From contig OV277857.1 in NCBI GenBank assembly GCA_922989275.2, positions 9,424,001 through 9,488,000 on the forward strand: 64,000 nucleotides of DNA, given 5' to 3'. The position numbers were made by a program, and so were the translations under genes. Shown here one piece after another: positions 40,501 through 51,806 of the stretch; position 1 is the stretch's first letter; each line of letters starts with the position of its first letter. The DNA comes from Gari tellinella. Its lineage: Eukaryota; Mollusca; Bivalvia; Cardiida; Psammobiidae. The notes beneath the pieces were generated by a model that was given only the letters and a program-made list of their open reading frames with translations, ran no database searches and was not told where the DNA came from.

Positions 40501-43500
40501 AGCCCTTGTGGTTACCAATACTTCAGTCCACCATGTTCAAGGTATAACTATAATGATTTCTTAATGATTAATAATTCTGAATATGTTTCATCATGTTTTC
40601 ATATAAAAAGTTAGTAGCCAAAGCATGTTTCCATTAGACTACCACAGGGACACCATCCTGATATACATGTACTGTGATGTTGTTGCTACAGCACAACATC
40701 TTATTCTACAGAAGTAGAAAGGCTCATCAATACAAATTGACCAATGCTAACAAAATGCATGATTAAATGTGCTAGATTCAGATTTTGTAATTTGTTAAGA
40801 TTTTGCAATGCAAAATTAGAAGTTGAATGTTATATTTATGCAATCAACCATAGAGCAAGGATTAGAAAAACACAAGGTTTGACCCAACCTTTCAGTGGTT
40901 ATGTTGATAAATACCTTGTGTTGTAATCTGTTTAACTGAGAGATTTTATATTTGTTTTTTTAGCTCACCTGGCACAAAGTTCCAAGCTGAGCTTTTAGGA
41001 TGAATGTCCGTTGTCTGTGTGTCCCTCCACAATTGGTTTGTGAACACTCTAGCGGTTACAAAACTCATCCGATCTTCTTGAAACTTGATGACAATGTTTG
41101 TCTTGGTGAAATGTAGGTCAATTTTGAATGTGTGTCATGTCGGGGTAAAAAACTAGGTAAAATCATAGAAACACCTTGTAAACGCTCTAGAGGCTACAAA
41201 TCTCAGTGTCCATGATCTTAATGAAACTTGTTGACAATGTATGTCATGATGAAATATAGGTCAAGTTGAATGTGGTTCATGTCCGGTCAGAAACTAGTTT
41301 ACTAGGTCAAATCATAGAAAAACCATGTGAACACCTGAGAGGCTACAAATCTCAGTTCATTTTAATGCAACTTGGTCAGAATGTTTGCCTTAATATTACT
41401 ATCTAGGTCAACTTTGAATAGGAGTCATGTCTGGTAAAAATTAGGTCAAATCATAAGAAAACCTTAACACTCTAGAGGCTACTAATCTCATTCTATCTTC
41501 ATGAAACTTAGTCACAATGTTTGCCTCGTTGATTTATGGGTCAAGTTTGAATGTGGTTCATGTCCTGTCAAAAACTAGGTCACTAGGTAAAATCATAGAA
41601 AAACCTTGTGATTACTCTAGAGGCTACAAATACAACTGTGTCTGAATGTTTGCCTAATAACGCTCCCCCGCGATAGTTAACATATTACGATAACTCGGGT
41701 GAGACGTAAAAACGAATAAAGCAAGCAATGTTTGCCTAATTGGTATCGTGGTAATGTTTGAATATGGGTCACATCAGGTCAAATATTAGGCCACTAGATT
41801 AAATCAAAGAAAAACAGTGTTCACCCTCTAGTGGCTATACATTTCATTGGATCTGAATGAAATATTGTCAGAATGTTTGCCTGCATCAAATCTAGGTTAA
41901 AATCAAACATGGAATGTGTCTGGTCAAAAACTAGGTCACTAGGTAAACTTTTAGAAAAATTCCTGTTAACGCTCTATAGGTTGATTATGGGTCGTGTCCA
42001 GTCGTAATCTAGGCCACTATAGGTAAAGTTTTACATGGGATGCCAGATGAGAGATTTATGGCCCAAGTGGCCCTTGTTATTATATTTCTGTGGACATTGT
42101 ATACTGTGGAAATATTTCCTGCCATTTAGAATTGAAATTGCAGAAATTGTATTAGTAGAAAAAAAAATACATGGTAATGCATCATAAAGTTTTATATTTG
42201 AAACCTCATTTGTATAAATTGATTGGGGTTATATTTCAGTGTATTACAGGCCGTGCATTTCATGTGGATCCGTAGCACTTTTTGAAGGTAGTTCCAAATG
42301 CCTCTTGAACATGGGTACATATCTGGTTGGATACGATGTGTTGCGGTCCTATATGCATAGTTTTCTGCATGGGAGGTAAGATTGATATAACAAAAGAACC
42401 AGTATATTTCATGATGAAGTATAGTGTTCCTTAGTTATGAGACTATCGAATATTAATAGTTTAAGAAATGCAAGGATACAGATACAATTCTAATATGATC
42501 CACGTTTTTGTCACTAAAAAAATATCTAGGAAGCCTATTGTGACATATATGAGATGTTTAATAAGGCTCTTATCTAACCTTCTCCTACCCCGGGTAAATT
42601 ATCACATATCACGTTACGTGACATATTGCAATTAGAATATGTAAAATGGGCCTTTTCTTGGTTAACTAGATTTTACTGTTTCATCTCGACTCAAAGATAA
42701 TGACTACAGTGCTTTTATGCAAATACTTTTTTGATCTTGGACGAATACAAGTTCACCCATATTATTCAATCTCAATTTAGCATTGACTTTGACCTAATTT
42801 GGACTTAAAACAAGATTCAGAATATTGTCATGGCTGCCACTTTGTTTGAATAGAGAGTGTCAATTGGGTATGCATAGCATCTTTCATTTGTTTCTGTATT
42901 TCATGATCTACATATCTTTACATGACAAAGCTATTTCCGTAGTGGCTGATCTGGATGATAGATCATCTGTGTATATATCAGTACTGTTTTGTAAAAAAAA
43001 ACAGCCATAAGACATAGCAGAATGTAGACCCAGACCACTCACTGAGTCAAAGGCACAGCAAGTGGTATGGATCTACACTGTTTGCAAATCCCCTAGTACC
43101 TTAATTTTTTTCACCTCATCATAATCAGAAACTGCCTTTTTATATGGAAATTGATATTGATATACACTGTTTGTGACACCTTATGGTTGGTAATCCTACA
43201 GCAGCACTCATATTTGCATACTTATTCTCATGTTAGTAAGTAAATGTTAGATGAGAGGTATTTATCAAGTGTTTTAACTCTAGTTAACTAAACGATCAGG
43301 ATGTGCTAACAAATCGCCATCAGAGGACTAGTGTATTTTATACCAAACCCCCATTAAATTTATTTTTTTATTGGTTTCTTATCTTTATAATTAAACTGAG
43401 TTTTTTTCCCCAGGAGACCGCTCTACACTTTTTACCAAACTTGGTGCGATTGTCATATTGACTATGGGAACACCCGTATACAAGATGAATTCCCATATTC

Positions 43501-46500
43501 AAAACTACTACAGTCTTGGCATGCATTTCTTGGTCTGCTAGACGTTGACTTCTCAACAGGTTTTGCATGTCCAGACTGTGGTGGAGATGATGGGCAACCA
43601 GACACCATGATCTGTGATGGGACATCACTGTCTTTCCAACGACGGATGTGGCATTGGAATCAAGAGAATGGTAGTGGACAAGTCAAAGATTTGAAAGTGA
43701 CAAAGTATGTTTAGTTAAAACTTATGTTATAAATATAAACATAAATTACATTTAATTATCTTTAAAATACTTTAGGATTGGGTTTGACTCATAATGCTTA
43801 TGGAGACCCTCTCTTCAAATCTGATAGAATTTGCTAAGTTTGAAAATATGCTGTAGAGTAAACCTCTCTATCACGACCAACTAAGATTTATCAGTTGGTG
43901 GTCTCAAATACAGTGAACATCGCAAAGCAAGATGAAAGCAAAATTGAAAGCTGTTAAAGGAGCCTTTCGCTTTACTTTCACCCTGCCTCAAGCAATAGCA
44001 AGTTTGAAAAAGGGTTCACCAGCAGTCAACAATTAAGTCCCTAGGTTGAATATGAGAAATATCTTGTTAACTATCTAGAGGCTACAAGTGTCATTAAATC
44101 TTACTAAAACTTTGTCAAAATGTTTGCCTCATAAAATCCTGGTCCAATGAGAATATAGGTCATGTCAGGTCAAAAACTAGGTCAAATCATAGAAAAACCT
44201 TTTTTAACACTTTATAGTCTACCAATATTATTAGATTTTAATGGAATTTGATCAAATTGTTTGCCTCATAGAAATCTCTGTCAAGTTACAAAGTGGTTCA
44301 TGTGTGGTAAAAACTGATTACATGGTCAAATCTTGGGAAAACCTTATTAACACTCTAGAGACCAGATTTTATACTTTTAAAAGTCTTTTAGACCAAACTG
44401 ATCCGTGTGATGTCCTTGATGAAATCTCTTTTATCTATATTAAACAAAATATATTACATGAATATAAGTTCTTTGATGATTTTTAAACCCAAAATCAGGT
44501 TCATTATTTCCAGTCATCATAAATTCTTGGACTCTGATAGGCTAAAACTGCACATGTGACCACTGTGTATGAGACCGTATTCATTGATTTTGCCGGGTAG
44601 TACGGATCACGTGACTTAATTAGATGTTTCTCCCTCGATCGATTCGCGTAAATAAACTCTCTATTTTTCTGTTTATTAAGCAATTGTTTATCAAGAAATA
44701 AAAAGAAATCTCAATTAAAAACTGTATTGAATCTATAATTATGCGTATGTGTAACTCAAATATCGATTAAATGCTAATTTCTTGCTTTGTTTTACCTGAT
44801 TACCCCACCCGCGTGGTTACCATGGTAAACAAAAGACTGGAAATGAAATGGCACTTGTCACTGGTTTATAATGAAATTGACACATAATTAGGACATATCT
44901 AGATCAATATTTTTATCGAAATCAACCCAAATAGACTTAACTCGATATGCATAGCCACTGACCTACGTATTAATTCGTTCGCTCCTGATTATTTCCGTTC
45001 ATTTGTTAGAACGTATCGTTATAGTGTTTCATAAAACATAAATGTCGTCCTAGAATTGTCCGTTTGAAATATTTTGGTAGCCTACATGTAATGAACATTT
45101 ATAAGATGCCCACATTCCAATGTGATGACGTAATCATGTTAGATACAGTTAAACTTAGGGCCTATCTTGAATTCTGTTCACTCGAACATATCGGTATTTC
45201 AAAGTTTAAAAGGTGGATATGCCACTTTTTGAGCTTGAAATACGGATATGTTCAACAGAAGCGGGTTTATGACATTAATCTGTAGAAATGCAGGTAGATT
45301 CTACTTATGCGAGTTCCAAACATCGAAGTTTAACTGTATGGACTCTTTTTGCTCTAGCGCAAGAGATTTCAGTGAGCTGTTGTCAATTTCAAGTGTCAAT
45401 TTAGGATCAAGTAAACAACACTATGTCAGATGATGCATGTTGTCTTTCTTGTATTGGATCTAGACTGGAAATAAATTCGTCACACGGCATTCCGACAGGG
45501 TGTACGGGCTCAGGAAATACGGAATCCAAAACCGTCATACCAGCCCGTACACCCTGCTGGAATGCCGTGTAACTAATAGTATCCTCAGGTGAGTGATATC
45601 AGGGCCTTTAAGGCCCTCTTGTTTCCTAAAATAGAGAATACAGGATGTGTATTATGACTTGCGTATCTATAAATTTTCAGATTCTGTGATAGAGTATTCA
45701 TACCAGATGCTGGAACAAGGATGCTTCTGAAAAGATACAGTGTTACAGAAAAGACAATCAGGGGATCAAAACTAAAACCTCTTGATTCAAATGAGATGAG
45801 AAATTTAAAAACACAAGTGTCAGCAATTTCCAAACCTCTGTACAACATTTTAAATGAAATAGAAGGGGACAAAGCTCTATTTTCTGTATATCAGAAATTT
45901 TTATTCACTCTAGCTTCTTCCTCTCCAGTTAGCTCTCTTATAAGGCCTGTAAAGCTGGTTGAAATGTTAGTGAATGCCATTATTTCTAAAACAAATATCA
46001 AGGAGGAACCAGTACATTGGGCAGAACTTCATAGAAGTATACCCATAGTATTCGAAATCTTTGAAAAGCATGAAGTGACTGACAACATGAAACTTCTTAT
46101 ACATGAACTTTGGAACATTTCTATGTCTACATATGTTAACGCTTTCGAAGATACTACTGATCAAAGTGTTGATCATTCCATTGCTCATCCTGATGACGAA
46201 CTTTCATTTTTTCCTAACCTTCCAAAGTTGCGACCGAGAGGGCAATATGCCATGGACAAGCCGGACAAGGCAAAGGCCAAAGACAGATACAGTTGCTCAA
46301 AGAAGTCTACTGGACATCCAAGTCTTCTTCCAGGCATTTTCACCATGTTCTGTCAACACGGTATGATGTATTAATAACTTTTGTGACTAATATGTATGCA
46401 TATTTTGGAGTCTTATGTCTATTGTAAAAGCTGTATAGAAAACTGTAAATCATCTTAAAATTATCACACCATAAAATAATATTTGGATGCCCTGACCTAC

Positions 46501-49001
46501 TTCTAAAAATATACTGTGTCATTTCAATGACTCGAAACCATATCAATAGAGTTTCAAACAGAGTAGCTCAATAAATCTGTTTGTACTGAAGCAGTTTGAT
46601 CTGGATCTACAATATTTTTCTAAAATTTTGTGTTGCCTCAAGTTTCTATATAAAACAGTATGTTAGATATTCATGATATTCACCACAGTTCCATGTAAGT
46701 GGAGTATATCAAAAACTGAAATCTTTACTTCTGCATAGAACACTATGGTGTCACCACTCATAGAGTTGATTCTAATGAGTAGTGCTACTATTAAAGGAAT
46801 TGTAGCTGAATTAATGGAGAAAAATATTTGATTTGTTTACTCCCTCTTATCTAGGGCCCCGAATCGCTTATCAATCAGTATGATCTAATAATAATAGATA
46901 TGTGTTGTGGGTAAGATGTTTTCACGTAGACCAGACAAAATGACCCCTTGTAAGATACAGTCATCAATCGTGCTTATGATGACTGCCTTCTTTCACTCTG
47001 TCTGCTCAATCCAAATAAAAGCATATAACTTTCAACTCAATTATGAATCTGTATGATATGGCATAGAATTTTTTGAACATTATATAAAAAGTGTGTCATG
47101 CACAATAATCATGTCTGCAACACAAAGCAATGTCTCTAAACATTTTGTTTCCAAGAAAGAAAATTGAGGGTATTTGCTACCGTAATTAATAGGTCTTTGT
47201 TGCGTTTCCAGGTATTTGCTATGGATTTCAAGTGATGCAGTCAAATGAATCACCAAACATCCCTTTCTCAATAATGAGGACACGATTCAAGAAAGGTAAT
47301 TATGTCTCATTTCTTAATAAGGGTGATAGCATGCTTCGAGCCACTGAGTATGTTTTTCTGTCCATTTGTCAGTCTGTACGAAAACAAATTTGTCTCCTAT
47401 TCAAATCATCACTGGTTTAAAGAGGTAAGTTGTAACTGTTGTATAATCTCTCTGCAATCATGTCTCACTTGAAATTGTGTGGGTTTTCTGTTTTAGAAAA
47501 CAAGATTGTTCAAATTATGACCCCTTGGCCAAAAATGGCCCCGCCCTTGGGCCTATCAGTTAAACAGAAGTCCCAAAAATCCTTGTGAATCATATTGTTA
47601 GGTTATTAGAGATTACCAGTACATACTGGTCTATAACTGCTTGACAATTCCCTGAATCATATTGCTAGGTCATTCAGATACTTTATTAATGCTTTATTTA
47701 CATCTGGTCAATATGTATCAGCTATATTTGGTCAACATGTTTCACATGCAGTCTTTAACTCTTTCAACACAGATTGTAAATCTTTTAATAACCATAAGAT
47801 GAAACTGTCTACTTTGAAATCTGGGTATTTTGATAAATACAACTCTAAATTAGCAAACAATGAATACCCTGATAGGAGGGCTGTTATAGGAGCCCTCTGA
47901 TCCGGATCTACACCGTTTGCATTGTAATGAGTCTATATTTAACAGGTCAGTGGTGTTGAAAGAGTTATATTGTGAATCAAAAATAATAATAAACCCTTAA
48001 TTTTGATAATGTAAGGCAAATTTATCTTTTTACCAGATCATTTTGCCTGAAATGTCTGAAGTCTGGTAATAAACAAGATTTTGTTCAGATTGATTGAGTT
48101 GGGTTTTACGGCACCGCGACACATGAAATGGTCATATGGCGCCGACATTTGTTCAGAAAACGAAGCTATTTGGTTTAAATCAATAATTGTTTTCTATAAA
48201 GAGAATTTGCTTTTTTATGTTGCAGCTCCAAAGCGTATCATATATGACAATGCCTGTAAACTGCATGAGTACTGCCTTAACAGAGATCCCCTATTCTTCC
48301 AAAGGACAGAGTTCTATGTTGATCGCCTACACTGGGATAATCATTCCAGTAAGTACCCTATATTAGTTGCTTTGCAAAATGCAACTTTGAAATATTTAAC
48401 AAAATCTGGTAAAGAGTATACTCTGAGTCAAGATCATTTGCTGGATTGCTTGGTCGTTTTCAGCTCATTTTGTAATTTAAGAAAAAAAGATTAACTTTGT
48501 CAGCACATAACTAAGATCAGCCTTTGCAAACAGAGAATACCCAGTCATACACTATACTATGACAATAATATCTAGACAAAACATGCAACCATGGGCAGGT
48601 CAATTTTTGTTAATTTATTTAATTTTGAAAGTGCTTTTCTCGTCGGTTATCACTCTAATGTGGTCGAAATAGTCTTTACTAATATTTACTTACCAAAATT
48701 TTAGATTTCAAACTCATTTCAGAAACAGTCATGTTAGTGATATGACCATCATGGCCCTCTTGTTTTAAATGTTTGTCTTTTGAACACTATTTCAGGCTGC
48801 AGCTATGGGTACGAGTTATCCAGATATCCACAATTTGAAGACCTCAACAGTCAGTGCAATGAACAGGCCAATGCTGGGCTGAAGAGAATTAAAGATCAGC
48901 TGTCATATATGACAGCATCAAATTTCATGATGCATTGTGCATTTTATTTGCAAAACTTGAATATGAAAAAGCTGAAAAGATATAAAAGTGCTGATTACTA
49001 A
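34304..49001 (+). CDS. KDZ/Zisupton-transposase-like protein, 13 coding exons, 939 residues
   Basis: Open reading frame in 13 exons with GT-AG introns and consistent phases, ATG at 34304 to TAA at 49001. Seen: a Pro/Ser-rich N-terminal region; a SWIM-like C-x-C ... C-x-H pattern (C209, C211, C240, H242); a second C-x2-C ... C-x-H pattern (309-320); a CxxCG pair (C439, C442); CPDCGG (531-536) followed by ICDGTSLSF; later GIFTMFCQHGICYGF, IIYDNACKLHEYC, DRLHWDNHS and NSQCNEQANAGL. From family knowledge, this order resembles the RNase-H-type core of Kyakuja-Dileera-Zisupton transposases and the animal 'HMG domain-containing protein 3-like' proteins. By inference D547, D838 and E894 would be the acidic triad. 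No HMG box is visible. Many introns and no clear terminal repeats favour a resident, possibly domesticated, gene. Function is unknown; a non-transposing DNA-binding role is possible. Confidence 0.8.
34520..34878. mobile_element. MITE with TTCTAACACGACT ends, in tandem duplicate
   Basis: First copy 34520-34689 has inverted ends 'tctaacacgact' / 'agtcgtgttaga'. An almost identical second copy starts at 34711 (190-base offset) and lacks its right end. Begins 17 bases after the exon 1 donor. Confidence 0.7.
34877..35045. mobile_element. Long-hairpin MITE
   Basis: Arms of about 50 bases: 'aaataacaaattcatagatg', 'tgcattagatcacagtt' and their complements, around a 'cggcctaaaggcct' centre. Confidence 0.72.
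35046..35721. other. KDZ-like gene intron 1, remainder
   Basis: AT-rich intron sequence with no recognisable element. Confidence 0.5.
35722..35936 (+). CDS. KDZ-like gene exon 2 (Pro/Ser-rich)
   Basis: Phase-matched exon (acceptor TCTGCAG, donor GTAAAC). It contains two imperfect copies of a short GPSSVPxxxSSxxxQSMAP unit, so the segment probably grew by duplication and is disordered. Confidence 0.72.
36202..36339 (+). CDS. KDZ-like gene exon 3
   Basis: Forty-six codons in phase 0 (acceptor TTTAAG, donor GTAAGT). Reads AEAYFLMLKTQNGIFIGGEC, a hydrophobic beta-rich lead-in to the first cysteine pattern. Confidence 0.78.
36340..37423. other. KDZ-like gene intron 3
   Basis: A family B fragment with hairpin 'tttgatccagatcagatg..' at about 36510-36610. 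From about 36835 an 'acccacacatgtgtgtatg' start and repeated 'ctcagcaactgctgactgaa' pieces suggest another interspersed repeat. No gene. Confidence 0.5.
37424..37565 (+). CDS. KDZ-like gene exon 4 (first half of SWIM-like finger)
   Basis: CHWIYWCSC supplies the C-x-C of a SWIM-like pattern; the partner C-x-H is in exon 5. Acceptor CATTAG, donor GTAAGT, phase 1. Confidence 0.82.
37566..38558. other. KDZ-like gene intron 4
   Basis: Includes a piece of the 'aaccttggctataacttt' / 'gacctac' repeat in reverse (about 38220-38420) and unassigned sequence. Confidence 0.45.
38559..38672 (+). CDS. KDZ-like gene exon 5 (second half of SWIM-like finger)
   Basis: SECLHIK gives the C-x-H of the pattern begun in exon 4. 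Acceptor ATTTAG, donor GTATTA, phase 1 at the end. Confidence 0.8.
38673..40069. other. KDZ-like gene introns 5 and 6
   Basis: AT-rich, apart from the microexon at 39599-39618 nothing supported. Poly-A runs at about 39735-39760. Confidence 0.45.
39599..39618 (+). CDS. KDZ-like gene exon 6 (20-nt microexon)
   Basis: Only 20 bases (split Asp codon, then GDHIYT). Acceptor TTTACAG, donor GTAAGT. It is required to convert phase 1 (exon 5) to phase 0 (exon 7), which supports it; an alternative is an unseen exon with the same phase effect. Confidence 0.6.
40070..40541 (+). CDS. KDZ-like gene exon 7 (second Cys/His pattern)
   Basis: 157 codons. Contains FECLSCKNRSHCDH (C-x2-C ... C-x-H) and, near the end, CNSCGCEL. 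The middle is a basic helical region. Acceptor TTTCAG, donor GTATAA, phase 1. Confidence 0.85.
40964..42083. mobile_element. Repeat with about 135-base internal units ('tagctcacctggcac' family)
   Basis: Starts 'tttagctcacctggcacaaa' and ends 'gcccaagtggcccttgtta'. Seven or so diverged units contain 'cactctagaggctacaaatc', 'gaatgtttgcct' and 'ggtcaaaaactaggtcacta'. Lies in KDZ-like intron 7. Other copies at 50207-50742, a fragment at 44030-44390, a truncated end at 62340-62470. Confidence 0.72.
42240..42375 (+). CDS. KDZ-like gene exon 8 (CxxCG cluster)
   Basis: YYRPCISCGS followed by LVGYDVLRSYMHSFLHGR; the Cys cluster preceding the RNase-H-like core in these proteins. Acceptor TTTCAG, donor GTAAGA, phase 2. 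Confidence 0.82.
42376..43413. other. KDZ-like gene intron 8
   Basis: Contains a reversed fragment of the 'ttgacctaatttggactta' repeat (about 42640-42830); the rest shows nothing recognisable. Confidence 0.45.
43414..43704 (+). CDS. KDZ-like gene exon 9 (first acidic motif)
   Basis: CPDCGG then ICDGTSLSFQRR; by position D547 is the first candidate catalytic Asp of the RNase-H-like core. Acceptor CCCCAG, donor GTATGT, phase 2. Confidence 0.85.
43705..45680. other. KDZ-like gene intron 9: repeat fragments
   Basis: MITE with 'aaacctctctatcacgacc' end (43855-43995), a 'ctagaggctacaag' fragment (44030-44390), a 'cgaacatatcggtatttcaa' hairpin MITE (about 45145-45340), the hairpin at 45482-45570 and an 'aggccctcttgttt' repeat end (45585-45625). 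44500-45100 shows no element. Confidence 0.55.
45482..45570. repeat. Near-perfect 29-base inverted repeat
   Basis: Arms 'acacggcattcc' ... 'cagggtgtacgggct' and their complement, 27 of 29 paired, with a 31-base loop. May be a tiny MITE. Confidence 0.8.
45681..46360 (+). CDS. KDZ-like gene exon 10 (long helical insert)
   Basis: The largest exon, 226 codons, mostly helical with no close motif, ending in CSKKSTGHPS and GIFTMFCQHG, which begins the conserved Cys/His element of KDZ-type cores. Acceptor TTTTCAG, donor GTATGA, phase 1. Confidence 0.85.
46361..47211. other. KDZ-like gene intron 10
   Basis: Palindromic MITE with 'gattctaatgagtag' at 46695-46862; otherwise unassigned. Confidence 0.5.
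47212..47295 (+). CDS. KDZ-like gene exon 11
   Basis: Completes GICYGFQVMQSNESP and IMRTRFKK, the run immediately before the second acidic motif in this family. Acceptor TTCCAG, donor GTAATT, phase 1. Confidence 0.83.
47296..48225. other. KDZ-like gene intron 11
   Basis: Fragment of the 'ttcaaattatgaccccttgg' repeat (47500-47590), a family B TTAA MITE (about 47755-47968) and AT-rich sequence. The frame continues open through 48081-48225, but the acceptor at 48225 is better supported. Confidence 0.5.
48226..48348 (+). CDS. KDZ-like gene exon 12 (second acidic motif)
   Basis: APKRIIYDNACKLHEYCLNR and VDRLHWDNHS. D838 is the second candidate catalytic residue; the His/Cys residues around it are typical of KDZ-type transposases. 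Acceptor TTGCAG, donor GTAAGT, phase 1. Confidence 0.87.
48349..48795. other. KDZ-like gene intron 12
   Basis: Ends with a fragment 'catcatggccctcttgtttt', the terminus of the bivalve-type repeat seen elsewhere. Nothing else seen. Confidence 0.45.
48796..49001 (+). CDS. KDZ-like gene exon 13 (third acidic motif, stop)
   Basis: CSYGYELSRYP, then NSQCNEQANAGLKRIKDQL (E894 candidate third catalytic residue), ending LKRYKSADY and TAA. The fragment of a repeat ending '...ggccctcttgtttt' stops about 30 bases before the acceptor. Confidence 0.85.
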
Positions 49002-49954
49002 TCCGCACATTATTAGTTATACAGTTTCTTCACAGTGTACATGAGGATTTCTTCCCGGCTGAGGTAAATCATGTTGCCCGTGCCGTTAGGAAACTGTATA
49101 AAGATTTTATTATACTGCAAAGTTTTCACTGTTCAAATGAAATATTTCGGAACTTGTCGTGTACAGCGCTCATAATAAACTATAAAACAAATGGGCATAC
49201 ATCGACGTCAAACTTTCCCAGAAATAATGCAACTGTTGAAAGATCCAAACACCGATTGGTTCTTAGCCGAAATGGATTTAAAACTTTGCATAAAACGAGG
49301 TCTGTCGTCTTCTTTTATTTGGGGCTCTGACGGGTCTTATTATGTTTGATCGATATTACAGTTATACATCCGAAATTCGGGCACTTGTGTCTGTTGAAAG
49401 AGGTATCTAACGACGAATGGTTGCCTTGTGGGTTGCGTTGGTGTTGCAGAGAGCTCTTATATGAGCTCTCTATGGTACCATCTTGCTCCATTGGGTGACC
49501 GCCTGTCGGAGACCGACTGTGTTTGTGTCCGGTTTTCTAATGTGTTACTGTATTTTCATAAGGACCGTGGGAAATTTCTACATTCTGATGCGTCATAGTT
49601 ATGACGTCATATAATGATATTATGTGATGTCATGATGTTAAGTACTCATCACGTGCAATGCTTAGTCTGGTTCCTATCGAGTTAAAGTAAAGATAGAAAA
49701 AGGGAAACCGGCGTTTGAACTTCTAGATAGATCTAGTATGTAATTTTTTAATTAGATCTAGATAGATTTCAATTTTGCTATTTTCAGTGTGTGTGGGGGT
49801 TGAAGAGATATTCGTTTTTGCTCATGTGTAAATCTCTCACGGCGTTGGTATTTAAAACTACATGTACATAGATCTAGCTCTATGTTTCTTTAATCATTAT
49901 CTGTAATTAATGCTGTCAATGAACCTTTTTCGTCTCTACACAAAAAGTAGATAT
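49002..49954. other. 3' flank of the KDZ-like gene
   Basis: No gene. A small perfect stem 'agagagctcttatatgagctctct' type hairpin at about 49448-49472; repeated 'agatctagatagat' bits at about 49720-49770. No clear AATAAA close to the stop; the nearest, possible, 'aataaa' is in 'cataataaac' at about 49171-49180. Confidence 0.4.
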
Positions 49955-50175
49955 TTAACCCTTTACCTCATAGCCGGATTTAATAGTATTTAAGATAGTT
50001 GCCCACTTGAAGTGGGTTGAAAGCAGGGCACATTCTGCTTTACTTTCAGTCTGCTTTATGCTGTCATCTGCTATGATATAGAAAGTATTTCTTATGGTGC
50101 ATGTTAACTGCCTGTATAATTTGGAACTGTTTTCTTCAGTGAAGGAGTATGGCGTATTTATGGGGTATAGGGTTA
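49955..50175 (-). mobile_element. TTAA MITE family A, reverse orientation
   Basis: TTAA at both ends; one hairpin arm is partly deleted ('gtgggttgaaagcagggcac'). Confidence 0.68.
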
Positions 50176-50206
50176 AAGAAGGGCTTCTGTTTGCGTTTTG
50201 CTTTTT

Positions 50207-50742
50207 TAGCTCACCTGGCACGAAGTGCCAATGTGAGCTTTTAGGATCGCTGAATGTCCATCGTCCGTCCGTCCATTCGAATGTTGGTCATGTCAGGTCA
50301 AAAACTAGGTCACTAGGTCAAATCATAGAAAAACCTTGTTACACTCTAGAGGCTTCAAATCTCAATGGATCTTAATGAAACTTGGTCAGAATGTTTGCCT
50401 CATTGATATCTAGGTCAAGTTTGAATGTGGGTCATGTCCGATCAAAAACTAGGTCACTAGGTCTAATCATAGAAAAACCTTGTTAACACTCTAGAGGCTA
50501 CAAATCTCAATGGATCTTAATGAAACTTGGTGAGAATGTTTGCCTCATTGATATCTAGGTCAAGTTCGAATGTGGGTCATGTCCGGTCAAAACTAGGTCA
50601 CTAGGTCAAATCATAGGAAAATCTTGTTTACACTCTAAAGGTTGATTGTGGGTCATGTCCAATCATAATCTAGGTCACTATAAGTTGTTTGCCATGATGT
50701 ACCAGGTGAGCGATTTAGGGCCATAGTGGCCCTTGTTATCTT
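50207..50742. mobile_element. Repeat, 'tagctcacctggcac' family
   Basis: Starts 'tttttagctcacctggcacg', ends 'gccatagtggcccttgtta', three units of about 140 bases. Confidence 0.72.
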
Positions 50743-50875
50743 GTTTTAAAACCTGACGAAGCTCAGTGTCGGATCTGTTTTACTAACTACATGTACTTAC
50801 TATCTTCAACATGTTCAGTGTGGACACAGATGTGAGGGGTTTTCTGGAAATCCTAGATCTATTAACTTTTTTTAT

Positions 50876-51483
50876 GCCCCCGGCATCGACAGATGCGGGA
50901 GCATATAGTAATCGGCCTGTCCGTCAGTCCGTCCGTCCGTCCGTCCGTAACAAGGTTAAGTAGAATTTACCGTTTCGTCTAGCATCAACACCGCTTACCC
51001 AAATGCTTGGATACTTATACAGTTGTTACCTTGGACCATTCCCTATCCACCGATGTCACCAAACTTTGATTTTGACCTTGACCTAATTTGGACTTGGAAT
51101 ATTTTAAATAGGCTATTTCTTGGTTACCTAGATTTTACCGTTTCGTCTAGCATCAACACATCTGCCTACAATGCTTTGATACTTATACAGTTGTTGCCTT
51201 TGACCATTCCCTATCCACCAATATCACCAAACTTTGATTTTGACCATGGCATTGACCTAATTTTAACTTAGATTATTATAAATGGGCTCTTTTTTCAGTT
51301 AACTAGATTTTACCGTTTCGTCTAGCGTTGACACTGTTACAATGTTTTGATACTTATACAGTTATTGCCTTAGACCATTACCAACTCACCAATAATACAC
51401 AAGCTCTGTTTGACCTTGACCTAATTTGGACTTAGAAAAAACCCAGAATATATTGTCAAGGATGCCACCGGGGGCATAAGCGT
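50876..51483 (+). mobile_element. Repeat with (CCGT)n and about 150-base units
   Basis: Starts 'atgcccccggcatcgacaga' and ends 'caccgggggcata', roughly inverted ends. Inside are three units with 'accgtttcgtctagcatcaa' and 'tgaccttgacctaatttgga'. Confidence 0.7.
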
Positions 51484-51604
51484 TTATTGAACGTGCAGTC
51501 TTGTTACATATCTGTAGATCTATTTATGGAGTGTCCGGTGTTGTGTAAAATGTGTGGTGTATAACTAGATCTACAGAAGGATTATTTTTTTACAGAAGGA
51601 TTTT

Positions 51605-51782
51605 GATATCCCAAACTCACTTAACCCGAATTTTCTTGCGTTTCTGGATTTCAAAATTTCTAGATTGTTTAAGTCGAACATGTTCGTGTTTCAACGTTCA
51701 AACGTGCTTAGCAACTTTTGGGCTTTGAAATACAGATATACTCGACTTAAGCGAGTTTGGAATATCGAAATTTGACTGTACA
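51605..51782. mobile_element. Hairpin MITE, 'tcgaac...gtttgactgta' family
   Basis: Right end 'gaatatcgaaatttgactgt' and inner stem 'gtcgaacatgttcgtgtttc' / 'tgaaatacagatatactcga' match 6037-6232. Confidence 0.6.
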
Positions 51783-51806
51783 TAATTGCGTTATTGTACA
51801 TAATAT

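Noticed and set aside
48081..48225. Extension of KDZ-like exon 12 leftwards in the same open frame
   Set aside because: The frame is open, but the acceptor TTGCAG at 48225 joins perfectly to exon 11 in phase and to the family motif; the extension has no family similarity.
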